This document shows positions 18,470 through 28,086 of a stretch of DNA of 64,000 nt, piece by piece. The notes under the pieces are model-generated. The model was not told where the DNA came from. It saw only the letters and a list, made by a program, of their open reading frames with translations, and did not search any database. The stretch is taken from NCBI RefSeq assembly GCF_004804335.1, contig NZ_SRXY01000001.1:744001-808000 (forward strand). The letters are read 5' to 3'. The position numbers and the translations under genes were made by a program. Every line of letters begins with the position of its first letter. Position 1 is the stretch's first letter. Source of the DNA: Pacificoceanicola onchidii. GTDB lineage: Bacteria; Pseudomonadota; Alphaproteobacteria; Rhodobacterales; Rhodobacteraceae.

Positions 18470-18503
18470 GCACGAAGCGCTAAGGGGGACAAGCGCTTCG
18501 TGC
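18470..18503. repeat. Perfect 12-bp inverted repeat in the tdk upstream region
   Basis: Arms GCACGAAGCGCT (18470-18481) and AGCGCTTCGTGC (18492-18503) with a 10-base loop. No T-run follows on either strand, and it stands in front of tdk rather than behind a gene. That favours an operator, a 5-prime leader hairpin or an upstream terminator remnant. The whole 285-bp gap up to 18715 contains no other gene. Confidence 0.7.
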
Positions 18504-18715
18504 TATTCGGGGATTGCCGAAAAAGGGAGACGGCGGCCTAACTCGTTTTTATTGTACCTGAGAACACACAAGACCGCACTGATCGGCCAAACTCCGTCTC
18601 CCTTGGCCCTTGCAAAAAGGCTTGATATAGAATGACAACCACATCCATTGCGGGTAATGGGAAAAAGAGACATGGGCTCCCCGGAACACTCAAGCCGGAG
18701 CAGACAGGGTGAAAA

Positions 18716-19174
18716 ATGAATAATATGGGTCGGTACCTCAAGAAACATACCGAAGCGCTGGTCAAGGATGTCGGCGTGGAAGCCGCCTGCGAGCTGACCG
18801 GCAAGTCCAAAGCCACGCTTGGACGGTATTATTCGGAACACGCCGAGCACGACGAGCGGTTCATGCCGGTGGACGCCGTTGCGGCCCTCGAAGAAGCTGC
18901 GACATACCCGCATGTCACCGCAGCCCTCGCGGAAGTGAACGGAATCACCCTGAACTTCGACAAGGATCGTCGCAACTCGCGCCGTGAAGGTGGGGTCAAC
19001 GCCGATGTGATAGCGCTGTCACAGCGCTTTGCCATGCTTATGGCCGAATATCAGCAGAGCATCGAAGACGGTGTAATCACCGCGAACGAGGCAAAACGTC
19101 TGCTCAAGGAAACCCTTGCGATCCAGAAGGTGCTGATCGACATCAAGATCCACCTCGAGGACGAGCAGGCCTAG
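18716..19174 (+). CDS. Putative HTH DNA-binding protein, phage-regulator-like
   Basis: A 152-residue soluble protein of a family I cannot name. The N-terminal half has a helix-turn-helix-like stretch (LVKDVGVEAACELTGKSKAT then LGRYYSEH), resembling small phage-type regulators. The C-terminal half (about residues 90-150) is a long amphipathic helix pair that may oligomerise. AGGGTG precedes the ATG. The gene stands alone between tdk and rimO, convergent with rimO (2-bp gap). No other phage gene is nearby, so it is probably a domesticated regulator. Confidence 0.55.
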   Translation: MNNMGRYLKKHTEALVKDVGVEAACELTGKSKATLGRYYSEHAEHDERFMPVDAVAALEEAATYPHVTAALAEVNGITLNFDKDRRNSRREGGVNADVIALSQRFAMLMAEYQQSIEDGVITANEAKRLLKETLAIQKVLIDIKIHLEDEQA

Positions 19175-19176
19175 GG

Positions 19177-20538
<1,362 letters not shown>

Positions 20539-20640
20539 GGCGCTGGCTATACGGCACAACCGCCATGCGGGGAAGGGGGGCCGGGGCGCTGATGACGCGT
20601 CATCGTTCGACGAGTGTCATCAGGTCCTGCAGATTTCACG

Positions 20641-20875
20641 CCCACTCCGTCCCGGACTTGATCCGGGGCCTCTTGGAACAAGAACAAACCGCGCCTATCG
20701 ACGGGCCGTGGTACGGCGACGCAACCTCAGGTCCCCTTGATTTATCCCAGCCACTGGCGCGCTAGACTCATGTGGTGTCCTGCGATGGACCAATCGCCGT
20801 GCCGCGGGGACGGCCCGTCGATAGGCGCGGCGGCCTGCGGCCTTGATTCCGCGCCTGGGGTGAGATGAAGGGCCG
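20641..20875 (+). repeat. Dispersed foldback repeat, copy A
   Basis: About 230 bp of noncoding DNA nearly matching the reverse complement of 56605-56862. Common blocks in order are a GTCCCGGACTTGATCCGG element, GACGGGCCGTGGTACGGCGA, GATTTATCCC-GCCACTGGCGCGCT, and CAATCGCCGTGCCGCGGGGA followed by CGGCCCGTCGAT and GGCGCGGCGGCCTGCGGCC. The GACGGGCCGT..GCGA block and TCGC..ACGGCCCGTC block are imperfect inverted repeats around an inner segment of about 80 bp, so the element can fold back. It fills the 357-bp gap between rimO and the hydrolase gene. Confidence 0.82.
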
Positions 20876-20895
20876 ACAAGCCACCATCCACTCAA

Positions 20896-21759
20896 TCACA
20901 CCCGCCGGGCAAACTCCGCCACCAACTCGGCGATCTTCTCCGCCGCGCGCGGCTCCATATGGAAATGGTGATCCCCCGCTACGCTTTCTGAGCGATAGTC
21001 CGCGATCAGCTCCGGGGCCTTCTTGGCCGCCTCCGCCAATTTGGGCCGGCTGATGATCCCTTCCGACGCCCAGACATTCAACACCGGACATCGGATCGCA
21101 CGCAAGACCGCATCCACATCCTCGGCCCGCAGTTTCGCGGCGGAAGAAGCGAACATCCGGTTATCCGCCGTCATCTCGACGCCGCCGTCCACCGTGCGCA
21201 AGGCCCGCGTCGCCAAAGCCGCTGCCACCGCTTCAGCGTTGCCCTGTGCTTGCCGCCGCGCCGCGTAGGTCTCTACGCTCTCAAATCGCCGCGCCCCGCG
21301 CCCAAGCGCCTTGCGCGTGTCCTTTACAAAAGCCGAAAGCGTCGAGACAAAATCCGCCTCCACCGGTTCCGGCACCAGGCTGTCGAGCGCAATCAGGCCC
21401 CGCACCCGCTCCGGCACCGCCGCCGCCATCAATGCTGCGATATTGGCGCCGCGCGAATGGCCCAAAAGCACCGCGCGCTCCCAGCCCAGTGCATCAAGAA
21501 TCGCCACCAATTGCGGAAGGTCATCCCACAGGTTGTAAGTCGCATGCGCCGCCCGATGCCCGCTCTGCCCCTGCCCGCTCAGATCAAGCGCCACCACCCG
21601 GCACCCGGTCAGACGCGGCGCCAGTTCGGCAAAGCTTTCCGCATGATCCATCCAACCATGCAGCGCCAGCACGGGCACGCCGTCCTCCGGCCCCCATGCC
21701 AGCCCCGCATACCGGAGCCCGTCTACATCGAATGTGCAATCCTGCGGAGTGCCCGCCAT
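20896..21759 (-). CDS. Alpha/beta hydrolase
   Basis: Cytosolic serine hydrolase of 287 residues, substrate unknown. Features are the oxyanion segment LALHGWMDHA, the nucleophile elbow LLGHSRGAN with S102, and the distal histidine in AGDHHFHME. The cap region between residues 130 and 215 is helical. It is transcribed toward the dispersed repeat, with gcrA 41 bp upstream in the same direction. Confidence 0.85.
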   Translation of the reverse strand: MAGTPQDCTFDVDGLRYAGLAWGPEDGVPVLALHGWMDHAESFAELAPRLTGCRVVALDLSGQGQSGHRAAHATYNLWDDLPQLVAILDALGWERAVLLGHSRGANIAALMAAAVPERVRGLIALDSLVPEPVEADFVSTLSAFVKDTRKALGRGARRFESVETYAARRQAQGNAEAVAAALATRALRTVDGGVEMTADNRMFASSAAKLRAEDVDAVLRAIRCPVLNVWASEGIISRPKLAEAAKKAPELIADYRSESVAGDHHFHMEPRAAEKIAELVAEFARRV

Positions 21760-21800
21760 GCGCTCACCCCGTCTGCAACGTCACAAACCGAAGACAGCCC

Positions 21801-22403
21801 TTACCGGCGGCGGTCGCGGCGGGAGGACATCGGCTGGAAGGCCACGCCCACATGCGCCTCGCAGTAGGGCTTGCCCTGCTGAACCGGCAGGCCGCAGAAC
21901 CAGAAGTCATCCGTCGCCGGATCGCCCACGGGCCATTTGCAGGTGCGTTCGGTCAGTTCCATCAAGGTCAGCTTCTTGGCCTTCTTCTCGACCGCGTTCA
22001 CCTTGGCCAACGCTTCGGGGCTGATCTCATTGGCGGAAGGCTGCGGCGGCAGCGGTTGACCGGCCGGGATGATCTTGTTGCGCGGGTTGATCGGCGACGG
22101 CGCGGGCGTCGCGGAAGTGGTCATCGGTTCGGGCCGCGCCTCTTCCTTGGCGGGGGCCTCTTCCTTTACCTCGGGTTTGGGCTTGGCCTTCTTCACCTCG
22201 GCGGGTTTTGCCTTCGGCTTGGCCTCGGCCTTGGCCGGAGCGGCGCCTGCGCTGGTGGCGCGGTTGGACAGGCCCAAGCGGTGCACCTTGCCAATCACCG
22301 CATTCCGGGTAACCCCACCAAGTTCCTTGGCAATCTGGCTGGCCGACTGGCCCTCGCCCCACATCTTCTTCAGCAACTCGACGCGTTCATCGGTCCAGGA
22401 CAT
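21801..22403 (-). CDS. gcrA: Cell cycle regulator GcrA
   Basis: Alphaproteobacterial sigma-70 co-regulator that acts at methylated GANTC promoters. The N terminus holds the HTH SWTDERVELLKKMWGEGQSA plus SQIAKELGG and RNAVIGKVHRLGLSNR. A long Ala/Pro/Lys/Glu-rich linker follows (about residues 50-110), and the conserved C-terminal sigma-interacting region LTERTCKWPVGDP with FWFCGLPVQQGKPYCEAH. The length of 200 residues is normal. Confidence 0.96.
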   Translation of the reverse strand: MSWTDERVELLKKMWGEGQSASQIAKELGGVTRNAVIGKVHRLGLSNRATSAGAAPAKAEAKPKAKPAEVKKAKPKPEVKEEAPAKEEARPEPMTTSATPAPSPINPRNKIIPAGQPLPPQPSANEISPEALAKVNAVEKKAKKLTLMELTERTCKWPVGDPATDDFWFCGLPVQQGKPYCEAHVGVAFQPMSSRRDRRR

Positions 22404-22523
22404 CTTGGCATTCCCACTGAAAAAGCGGCCCTGAAAAGCAGGCCGCCTGTCGTTTTCGGATCAAGCTCCTATTCTAATCATCGCCAGCTAAGTTACAAGG
22501 CACCGAATCGGCAAGGAGACCAC

Positions 22524-23333
22524 ATGCCTCAGGACATTGACTACGCACCCGGCGACCGCCGGTTCGGCCGTGTGAACTGGCTTGGGCTGCAAACCCTCGC
22601 AATGCGCGAAATCCTGCGGTTTGCCAACGTCTGGACGCAAACCCTGCTGGCACCGCTGGTGACCGCGGGCCTGTTCATGGTGATCTTCACCATTGCCATT
22701 GGCGAGCGGCGCGGCGACGTCATGGGTGTTCCGTTCAGCACCTTCATTGCACCGGGCATTCTTATGATGACCGTGATCCAGAATGCTTTTGCCAACACCT
22801 CAAGCTCCATCGTGATCTCGAAGGTGCAGGGCAATATCGTCGACACGCTCATGCCGCCCCTCTCCGGCGGTGAGTTGGTGCTGGGCTATCTGGCGGGCGG
22901 CGTGGCGCGGGGTCTCTTTGTGGCGATGGCCATCCTGATCGCGTTCTGGCTGTTTCTCGGGATCGTGCCTGCGCATCCTCTGGCCACGCTGGCCTTTGTC
23001 ATACTCGGCGCGGCTTTCCTCTCCGCACTCGGCATGATCGCCGGGATTTTTGCCAACAAATTCGATCAAATGGCGGCGATCACGAACTTCATCGTCACCC
23101 CTTTGGCCTTCCTCTCCGGCACCTTCTACTCGGTCGAAGCCCTGCCGCCGGTGCTCTACCAAATCACTCACCTGAACCCGGTGTTCTACCTGATTGACGG
23201 GGCCCGCTGGGGTGTGATCGGCGTCTCTGACAGCGCGCCACTGCTCGGGTTTGCCGTAGCATTGGCCGCGACGCTGGCGGTCTGCCTGCTGGCCTGGGGG
23301 ATGTTTCACAAGGGTTACCGTCTCAAGGCGTGA
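22524..23333 (+). CDS. ABC-2 type transporter permease
   Basis: Inner-membrane permease of 269 residues with six predicted transmembrane helices, of the YadH/NodJ-like ABC-2 group. An N-terminal cytosolic stretch is followed by helices around LLAPLVTAGLFMVIFT, ILMMTVIQNAFANT, and LFVAMAILIAFWLFLG, and the family segment LTPLAFLSGTFYSVEALP-like (here VTPLAFLSGTFYS) near residue 200. AAGGAG precedes the ATG at 22524. The expected ATPase partner is not adjacent, as both neighbours are on the other strand. The substrate is unknown. Confidence 0.85.
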   Translation: MPQDIDYAPGDRRFGRVNWLGLQTLAMREILRFANVWTQTLLAPLVTAGLFMVIFTIAIGERRGDVMGVPFSTFIAPGILMMTVIQNAFANTSSSIVISKVQGNIVDTLMPPLSGGELVLGYLAGGVARGLFVAMAILIAFWLFLGIVPAHPLATLAFVILGAAFLSALGMIAGIFANKFDQMAAITNFIVTPLAFLSGTFYSVEALPPVLYQITHLNPVFYLIDGARWGVIGVSDSAPLLGFAVALAATLAVCLLAWGMFHKGYRLKA

Positions 23334-23337
23334 CGGC

Positions 23338-23362
23338 CCGTAGGCCGGGGCTCTGCCCCGGC
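23338..23362. repeat. REP-like GC hairpin, copy 2
   Basis: Same stem as at 4871-4892: GCCGGGG (23344-23350), loop CTCTG, CCCCGGC (23356-23362), preceded by GTAG. It is placed between the convergent permease and urtE stops. Confidence 0.62.
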
Positions 23363-23368
23363 TCCCGC

Positions 23369-24064
23369 TTAGATCGACACGCTTTCAAGCAAGGCGTCCC
23401 GGTCGCCCTTTGGATTGGCAGAGTTGAACGTCACCTGCCCCCGGTTCATGACAAAGACCTGATCAGCGAGACCCACGGCAAAGTCAAAGTACTGCTCCAC
23501 AAGGATAATTGCGATTTCACCTTCCTCGCGCAGCACTTCGATCACGCGGCCGATCTGTTTGATGATCGACGGCTGAATGCCTTCGGTCGGCTCATCCAAA
23601 AGAAGCACTTTGGGTTGCGTGATCAGCGCGCGGGCAATGGCAAGCTGCTGTTGCTGCCCGCCCGAAAGGTCGCCGCCCCGGCGGTGCAGGAAGTCCTTGA
23701 GGATCGGGAATAGATCGAAGATCCGATCCGGGATCTGACGATCCCCGCTGCCAAGGCAAGCGAAGCCGGTCTGCATGTTCTCTTCCACCGTCATCAGCGG
23801 AAACACCTCGCGCCCCTGCGGCACATAGGCGATGCCTGCTTTGGCGGCGGCAAAGGCCGTCGGGTGGCCAAGGTCCGTCCCGTTCAGACGAATGGACCCG
23901 CCAGAAAACGGGTGCCGCCCGGCCATGGCTTTCAACAGCGAGGTTTTGCCCACGCCATTGGTCCCCATGATGCCGGTCACCTTGCCCGGCTCGGCGGTCA
24001 GGGAGATGCCGTGCAGGATCTGGCTCTGGCCGTATTTTAACGTAAGATCTTGGATTTCCAGCAT
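23369..24064 (-). CDS. urtE: Urea ABC transporter ATP-binding protein UrtE
   Basis: Second ATPase (LivF-like) of the five-part urea importer, 231 residues. Walker A MGTNGVGKTS near residues 34-43, signature LSGGQQQQLAIARAL, Walker B VLLLDEPTEGIQPS and switch histidine replaced by the LivF-type VEQ segment (ILVEQYFDFA). It is the last gene of the urtABCDE operon and lies 1 bp after urtD. Confidence 0.94.
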   Translation of the reverse strand: MLEIQDLTLKYGQSQILHGISLTAEPGKVTGIMGTNGVGKTSLLKAMAGRHPFSGGSIRLNGTDLGHPTAFAAAKAGIAYVPQGREVFPLMTVEENMQTGFACLGSGDRQIPDRIFDLFPILKDFLHRRGGDLSGGQQQQLAIARALITQPKVLLLDEPTEGIQPSIIKQIGRVIEVLREEGEIAIILVEQYFDFAVGLADQVFVMNRGQVTFNSANPKGDRDALLESVSI

Positions 24065-24065
24065 G

Positions 24066-24806
24066 TCAGCGCCCCAGGTACACGTCGATGACGTCTTTGT
24101 TGTTTGTCACATGGTCGAGCGAGCCTTCGGCCAGAACCGAACCTTCGTGCAGAACCGTCACCTTGCAGTTCAGGCGGCGCACAAACTCCATATCGTGCTC
24201 AACCACAACCACCGCGTGCTTTTCCGCAAGCCGCACCAAGAGGTCCGTCGTATGCTCCCGCTCCGACGGTGTCATGCCCGCCGCAGGCTCATCAACCAGC
24301 AACAGACGCGGCTCCTGTGCGAGCAGCATACCGATTTCCAGCCATTGCTTCTGACCGTGTGAAAGCTCCCCTGCGGGACGTGTGAGATGCTCGGTCAGCC
24401 CGACTTCGGAAGCAATTTCTTCGATGCGCGCGCCGCCCTTGGCGCTCTTGCGATAGAGCAGCACATCAAATGGCCCACGCGGATTTTTCAACGCCATGGC
24501 GAGGTTTTCCCGCACCGTCTGCGCCTCGAACACCGTCGGTTTCTGGAACTTGCGCCCAATCCCGGCGCGCGCGATGTGCGATTCGCTCATCTTCAGCAGG
24601 GAAATGGACTTCTCGCCAAAGATCACACGCCCTTCATCAGGCCGCGTCTTGCCGGTGATGATGTCCATGAAGGTGGTCTTCCCAGCGCCGTTGGGGCCGA
24701 TGATCGCGCGCATTTCCGGCTCGCCGATCTGAAAACTCAGGTTGTTGATGGCCTTGAACCCGTCAAAGGACACCGACACGCCGGACATTTCGAGAAGTGT
24801 GCTCAT
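24066..24806 (-). CDS. urtD: Urea ABC transporter ATP-binding protein UrtD
   Basis: First ATPase (LivG-like) of the urea importer, 246 residues. Walker A IGPNGAGKTTFMD, signature LSHGQKQWLEIGMLL (the LSHGQ form typical of this subfamily), Walker B LLLVDEPAAGMTPSE and a VVVEHDMEFVRRL switch segment. Its start overlaps the urtC stop by 4 bp (ATGA). Confidence 0.94.
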   Translation of the reverse strand: MSTLLEMSGVSVSFDGFKAINNLSFQIGEPEMRAIIGPNGAGKTTFMDIITGKTRPDEGRVIFGEKSISLLKMSESHIARAGIGRKFQKPTVFEAQTVRENLAMALKNPRGPFDVLLYRKSAKGGARIEEIASEVGLTEHLTRPAGELSHGQKQWLEIGMLLAQEPRLLLVDEPAAGMTPSEREHTTDLLVRLAEKHAVVVVEHDMEFVRRLNCKVTVLHEGSVLAEGSLDHVTNNKDVIDVYLGR

Positions 24807-26092
24807 TTGACGTCCTCCACATCGACGCTGCCTTCTTCGGCGCGTTTTGCCCCTTCCGACGGGCCATAGTCGCCCTGCCGGTCCGGGGTGCGTTTGATCA
24901 TGATCAGGTCAAACAGACCGCCGATGCCCTTGGGTGCAAAGAGCGTCACCGCCACAAAGCTGAAGCCGAGCAGTACAAGCCACCAGTCCGTCCATTTCAC
25001 CACATAGAAGCCGAGATTGATGTCCGGCGCGCTGCCGCCCGTGAACCACGACGAGAGCAGCGAGACAAAGGCCGCGCCGATGACCGCCCCGTAAAGCCGC
25101 CCGCGCCCACCGATGGCGACCCAGACCGCGAGGTAAATGGAGGCAATCGGCGCAATCTCTGCCGGATTGATAATGCCCGCCTGCGGATAATAGAGCGCGC
25201 CTGCGATGCCCGCGACCACGGCGGTGATGGTGAAGACGAAGAGCTTGAAGCTTTCGACATGGTATCCAAGAAAGCGCACCCGCGCCTCATCGTCGCGAAT
25301 GCCACGCACCACGCTGCCCATCTTGCCGGAGGTCACCCAGGCAAAGAGCACATAGCCAAGGCCCAGCGCCAAAGCCGCCGCCCAGAAGAAGACAATAGAG
25401 AGCGTCGCCTGCGAGGTTTCCTCGAAACCGGGGATGTTCTGCAAGCCGGACAAACCGTTGTTGCCGCGCAAGCCGCTGTCGTTCTGGAAAAGGTATAGCG
25501 ACAGAGCCAGCGTCATCGCCTGTGTCAGGATTGACAGGTACACGCCTGTCACACGGCTGCGGAAGGCAAGCCAGCCAAAGACCAGCGCCAAAAGGCCGGG
25601 CACCGCAATGACCATCAGAAGTTGCAGGAACAGGCTGTCCGAAAAGGCCCAGATCATCGGGAACTCAGACGAGCCGACCACACCGAAAATCTGCGTTCCG
25701 ATGGCATCGACCACCTCCTGATCGGTGGGCGGGATGGCTGCGGCAGAAAGGCTCTGCGTGACGATAATCTCGGTCCGCGCATACATCAGCCATTGGCCGA
25801 TGGCGTAACCGCCGATGCCAAAGAAGGCCATGTGGCCGAGGCTGAGGATCCCGCAGTAGCCCCAGACCACATCCATGCAGATCGCCACGAGACACAGACA
25901 GAGCGTCTTGCCCAGCGTTTTGACAAAGGACGTGGAAATCACGCCGGAGCCGGTGGCCTCCGACAGCACGGTCACACCCAAAGTGAACAGAGCCAGCGCC
26001 AGCAGGAACCACAGGACAGACGGGTTTTGCGCGATGAAACTTTTGCGCGCGCCACCGCCCTGCGAGACCATATTTTCGGTAACAGATGTCAT
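24803..26092 (-). CDS. urtC: Urea ABC transporter permease UrtC
   Basis: LivM-like permease of 429 residues with about ten transmembrane helices; a cytosolic N terminus is followed by PSVLWFLLALALFTLGV. Family markers are GYCGILSLGHMAFFGIGGYA, FLGYHVESFKLFVFTITA and WVAIGGRGRLYGAVIGAAFV. It works with UrtB in the membrane to import urea. The charged C-terminal tail is longer than in LivM. There is a 4-bp gap after urtB. Confidence 0.94.
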   Translation of the reverse strand: MTSVTENMVSQGGGARKSFIAQNPSVLWFLLALALFTLGVTVLSEATGSGVISTSFVKTLGKTLCLCLVAICMDVVWGYCGILSLGHMAFFGIGGYAIGQWLMYARTEIIVTQSLSAAAIPPTDQEVVDAIGTQIFGVVGSSEFPMIWAFSDSLFLQLLMVIAVPGLLALVFGWLAFRSRVTGVYLSILTQAMTLALSLYLFQNDSGLRGNNGLSGLQNIPGFEETSQATLSIVFFWAAALALGLGYVLFAWVTSGKMGSVVRGIRDDEARVRFLGYHVESFKLFVFTITAVVAGIAGALYYPQAGIINPAEIAPIASIYLAVWVAIGGRGRLYGAVIGAAFVSLLSSWFTGGSAPDINLGFYVVKWTDWWLVLLGFSFVAVTLFAPKGIGGLFDLIMIKRTPDRQGDYGPSEGAKRAEEGSVDVEDVK

Positions 26093-26096
26093 GGTC

Positions 26097-28022
26097 TTAC
26101 GCCTCCGCCGCGCGGCCCTTGAGGGCGACGATGCCCTTGGGACGGAACTGGATGAACAGGATGATGAAGAGGATCATGTAGGTCTGCGCCGCCAGCGTGT
26201 TGGACGGGTTGAGGAACTCGATCCCCTTTTGCAACACACCAATCAGCGATGCCCCGGCAAGCGTGCCCCAGACGTTGCCAACGCCGCCGACAACCACCGT
26301 CATGAAGCTCTGCACGATGTAATCCGCGCCCATCTCGGACGTCACCTTGGCATAAAGACCGATCGCCACACCGGCGATCCCGGCGATGCCGGAGCCAAGG
26401 CCGAAGGTCAGCATGTTGATGCGGTCGGGGTTGATCCCCATGGAGGCGGCCATGCCGGGGTTTTGCGTCACGGCGCGCACCTCAAGGCCCAGACGCGTCT
26501 TGTTCAGGATAAACAGGATCAGCCCGAGGAAGATCAACGCGAGCACAAAGATCGCGATGCGGATATAGGAAATCGACACCACCTCGTTGATCGCCCATGC
26601 CCCGTCGAGCCAACCCGGAGAGGTCAGCGGCCGCGCCTGCGTGCCAAAGATGTTCTTGGCCAGTTGTTGCAGCGCGATGGAAATCCCGAAGGTCGCCAGT
26701 AGCGTCTCCAGCGGACGATGATAGAGCCAGCGGATCACCAGCCGCTCCATCGCCACACCCGCACCAAAGGTCACCGCAAAGGCAACCGGCAGGGCGACAA
26801 TCAGCGACAGCGTATAATCAGGGATGATCTGCTGCATGACGTAGCCGGTGTAGGCCCCCATCATGATGAACTCGCCATGTGCCATGTTGATCACGCCCAT
26901 CACGCCAAAGGTGATGGCGAGGCCGATGGCCGCGAGGAAATAGATCGAGGCGAGCGAGAGCGCGTCGAGCGCAAGATCGGCGGTCTGGTTGACCGCAACA
27001 CTGGTCTCAATGCTGGCCAGAACCGTTTCGGCGGCGGTGGTCACCGCGGCATCGGTTTCGGTATAGGCCTCGTAGAAGGTGTACTGCGCGAGGATCTCAG
27101 CGGCCCTCTCATCCGTGACCGCCGGAGGCACGACGCCCTGATCGGCCAGACGGGTATAAGCTTCCAGGCGGCGCTCCAGCGTGTTCAGATCATGCACCGG
27201 AATGCCCGCAACCGAGCCGCCTTCGATATTGGCGGCCAGCGCTTCCTTGATCGCCGCGTTCGAGATGCGCGCCGGAGCAAAGCCCTCATCGACAAGGCGG
27301 CCATAGGCTTCGACCTTTGCAATGTCATCTCCCGGCGTCAGAATGCGCGCAACATTCACGCTTTCCGGTACGGTCTCGGCTACGCCGGCCTTTGTTGTCA
27401 GAATCTGGTTCAGCGTGGCACGGGCATCGAGGCTCAGACTGCCATCCAGTTGCTCGATCGCGGCCACACGATCTTCGGTTGTCGCGCCGTACCGGGCCTT
27501 GAGCATGCCCACCAGCACCTCTTTGCGCGCCAGAACACCGGCATCGCTTTCCCCGTCAATCGACGCTTCCAATGGTCCGATCTGATCTGCATCGGGCGAG
27601 CGCGCAATAGCGTCGAGAGCGTCAATGCGGCGGGAAATGTCAGGGTCAGACAGCTGAAACTGCACCAGCGCCGCGCCAATCACCTTGCGCACGCCGCCGT
27701 TCGGCTTCACCGCTTTCAACTTTACATCGCCAAGGTCCACCTCGGCCCCGCTGTCCACATCCCGCAGCGGTTTATCGTAGTAAAACAGGCCCGTGGCCTC
27801 ATCCCGCACAACGCTGCGGCCTTGCCAGTTCTGAAGGAATACAGGCACCTGCGGCAGGCCGGAGGCGATCAGATTGTCGATCACCACACCCACGCTTTTG
27901 CGTCCGGGTTTGGCGACTTCATCGGCATGGGATTGCAGGATGGTCTGGAGCTCCTGCGCCTGGGCAGGGGCGGAAACCCCCATCAGGACAAGCACAAGAA
28001 AGGCGAGCAATGGGCGTAACAT
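26097..28022 (-). CDS. urtB: Urea ABC transporter permease UrtB with periplasmic N-terminal extension
   Basis: LivH-like permease in the C-terminal 300 residues, with LAAIGLAITFGVMGVINMAHG, FGISIALQQLAKNIFGT and TVVVGGVGNVWGTLAGAS. It is preceded by a signal peptide (MLRPLLAFLVLVLMGVSAP) and about 300 helical residues unique to UrtB proteins. The total of 641 residues fits. The start at 28022 is the first ATG with GGAAAG upstream; a TTG further out is unlikely. It lies in the urt operon behind urtA. Confidence 0.94.
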   Translation of the reverse strand: MLRPLLAFLVLVLMGVSAPAQAQELQTILQSHADEVAKPGRKSVGVVIDNLIASGLPQVPVFLQNWQGRSVVRDEATGLFYYDKPLRDVDSGAEVDLGDVKLKAVKPNGGVRKVIGAALVQFQLSDPDISRRIDALDAIARSPDADQIGPLEASIDGESDAGVLARKEVLVGMLKARYGATTEDRVAAIEQLDGSLSLDARATLNQILTTKAGVAETVPESVNVARILTPGDDIAKVEAYGRLVDEGFAPARISNAAIKEALAANIEGGSVAGIPVHDLNTLERRLEAYTRLADQGVVPPAVTDERAAEILAQYTFYEAYTETDAAVTTAAETVLASIETSVAVNQTADLALDALSLASIYFLAAIGLAITFGVMGVINMAHGEFIMMGAYTGYVMQQIIPDYTLSLIVALPVAFAVTFGAGVAMERLVIRWLYHRPLETLLATFGISIALQQLAKNIFGTQARPLTSPGWLDGAWAINEVVSISYIRIAIFVLALIFLGLILFILNKTRLGLEVRAVTQNPGMAASMGINPDRINMLTFGLGSGIAGIAGVAIGLYAKVTSEMGADYIVQSFMTVVVGGVGNVWGTLAGASLIGVLQKGIEFLNPSNTLAAQTYMILFIILFIQFRPKGIVALKGRAAEA

Positions 28023-28086
28023 GGGGGGTCTTTCCAAGCAGGGTTGGAGCGCGCGAGGGTCCGCGCGCTCCGAAGGTCAGGTCAGA

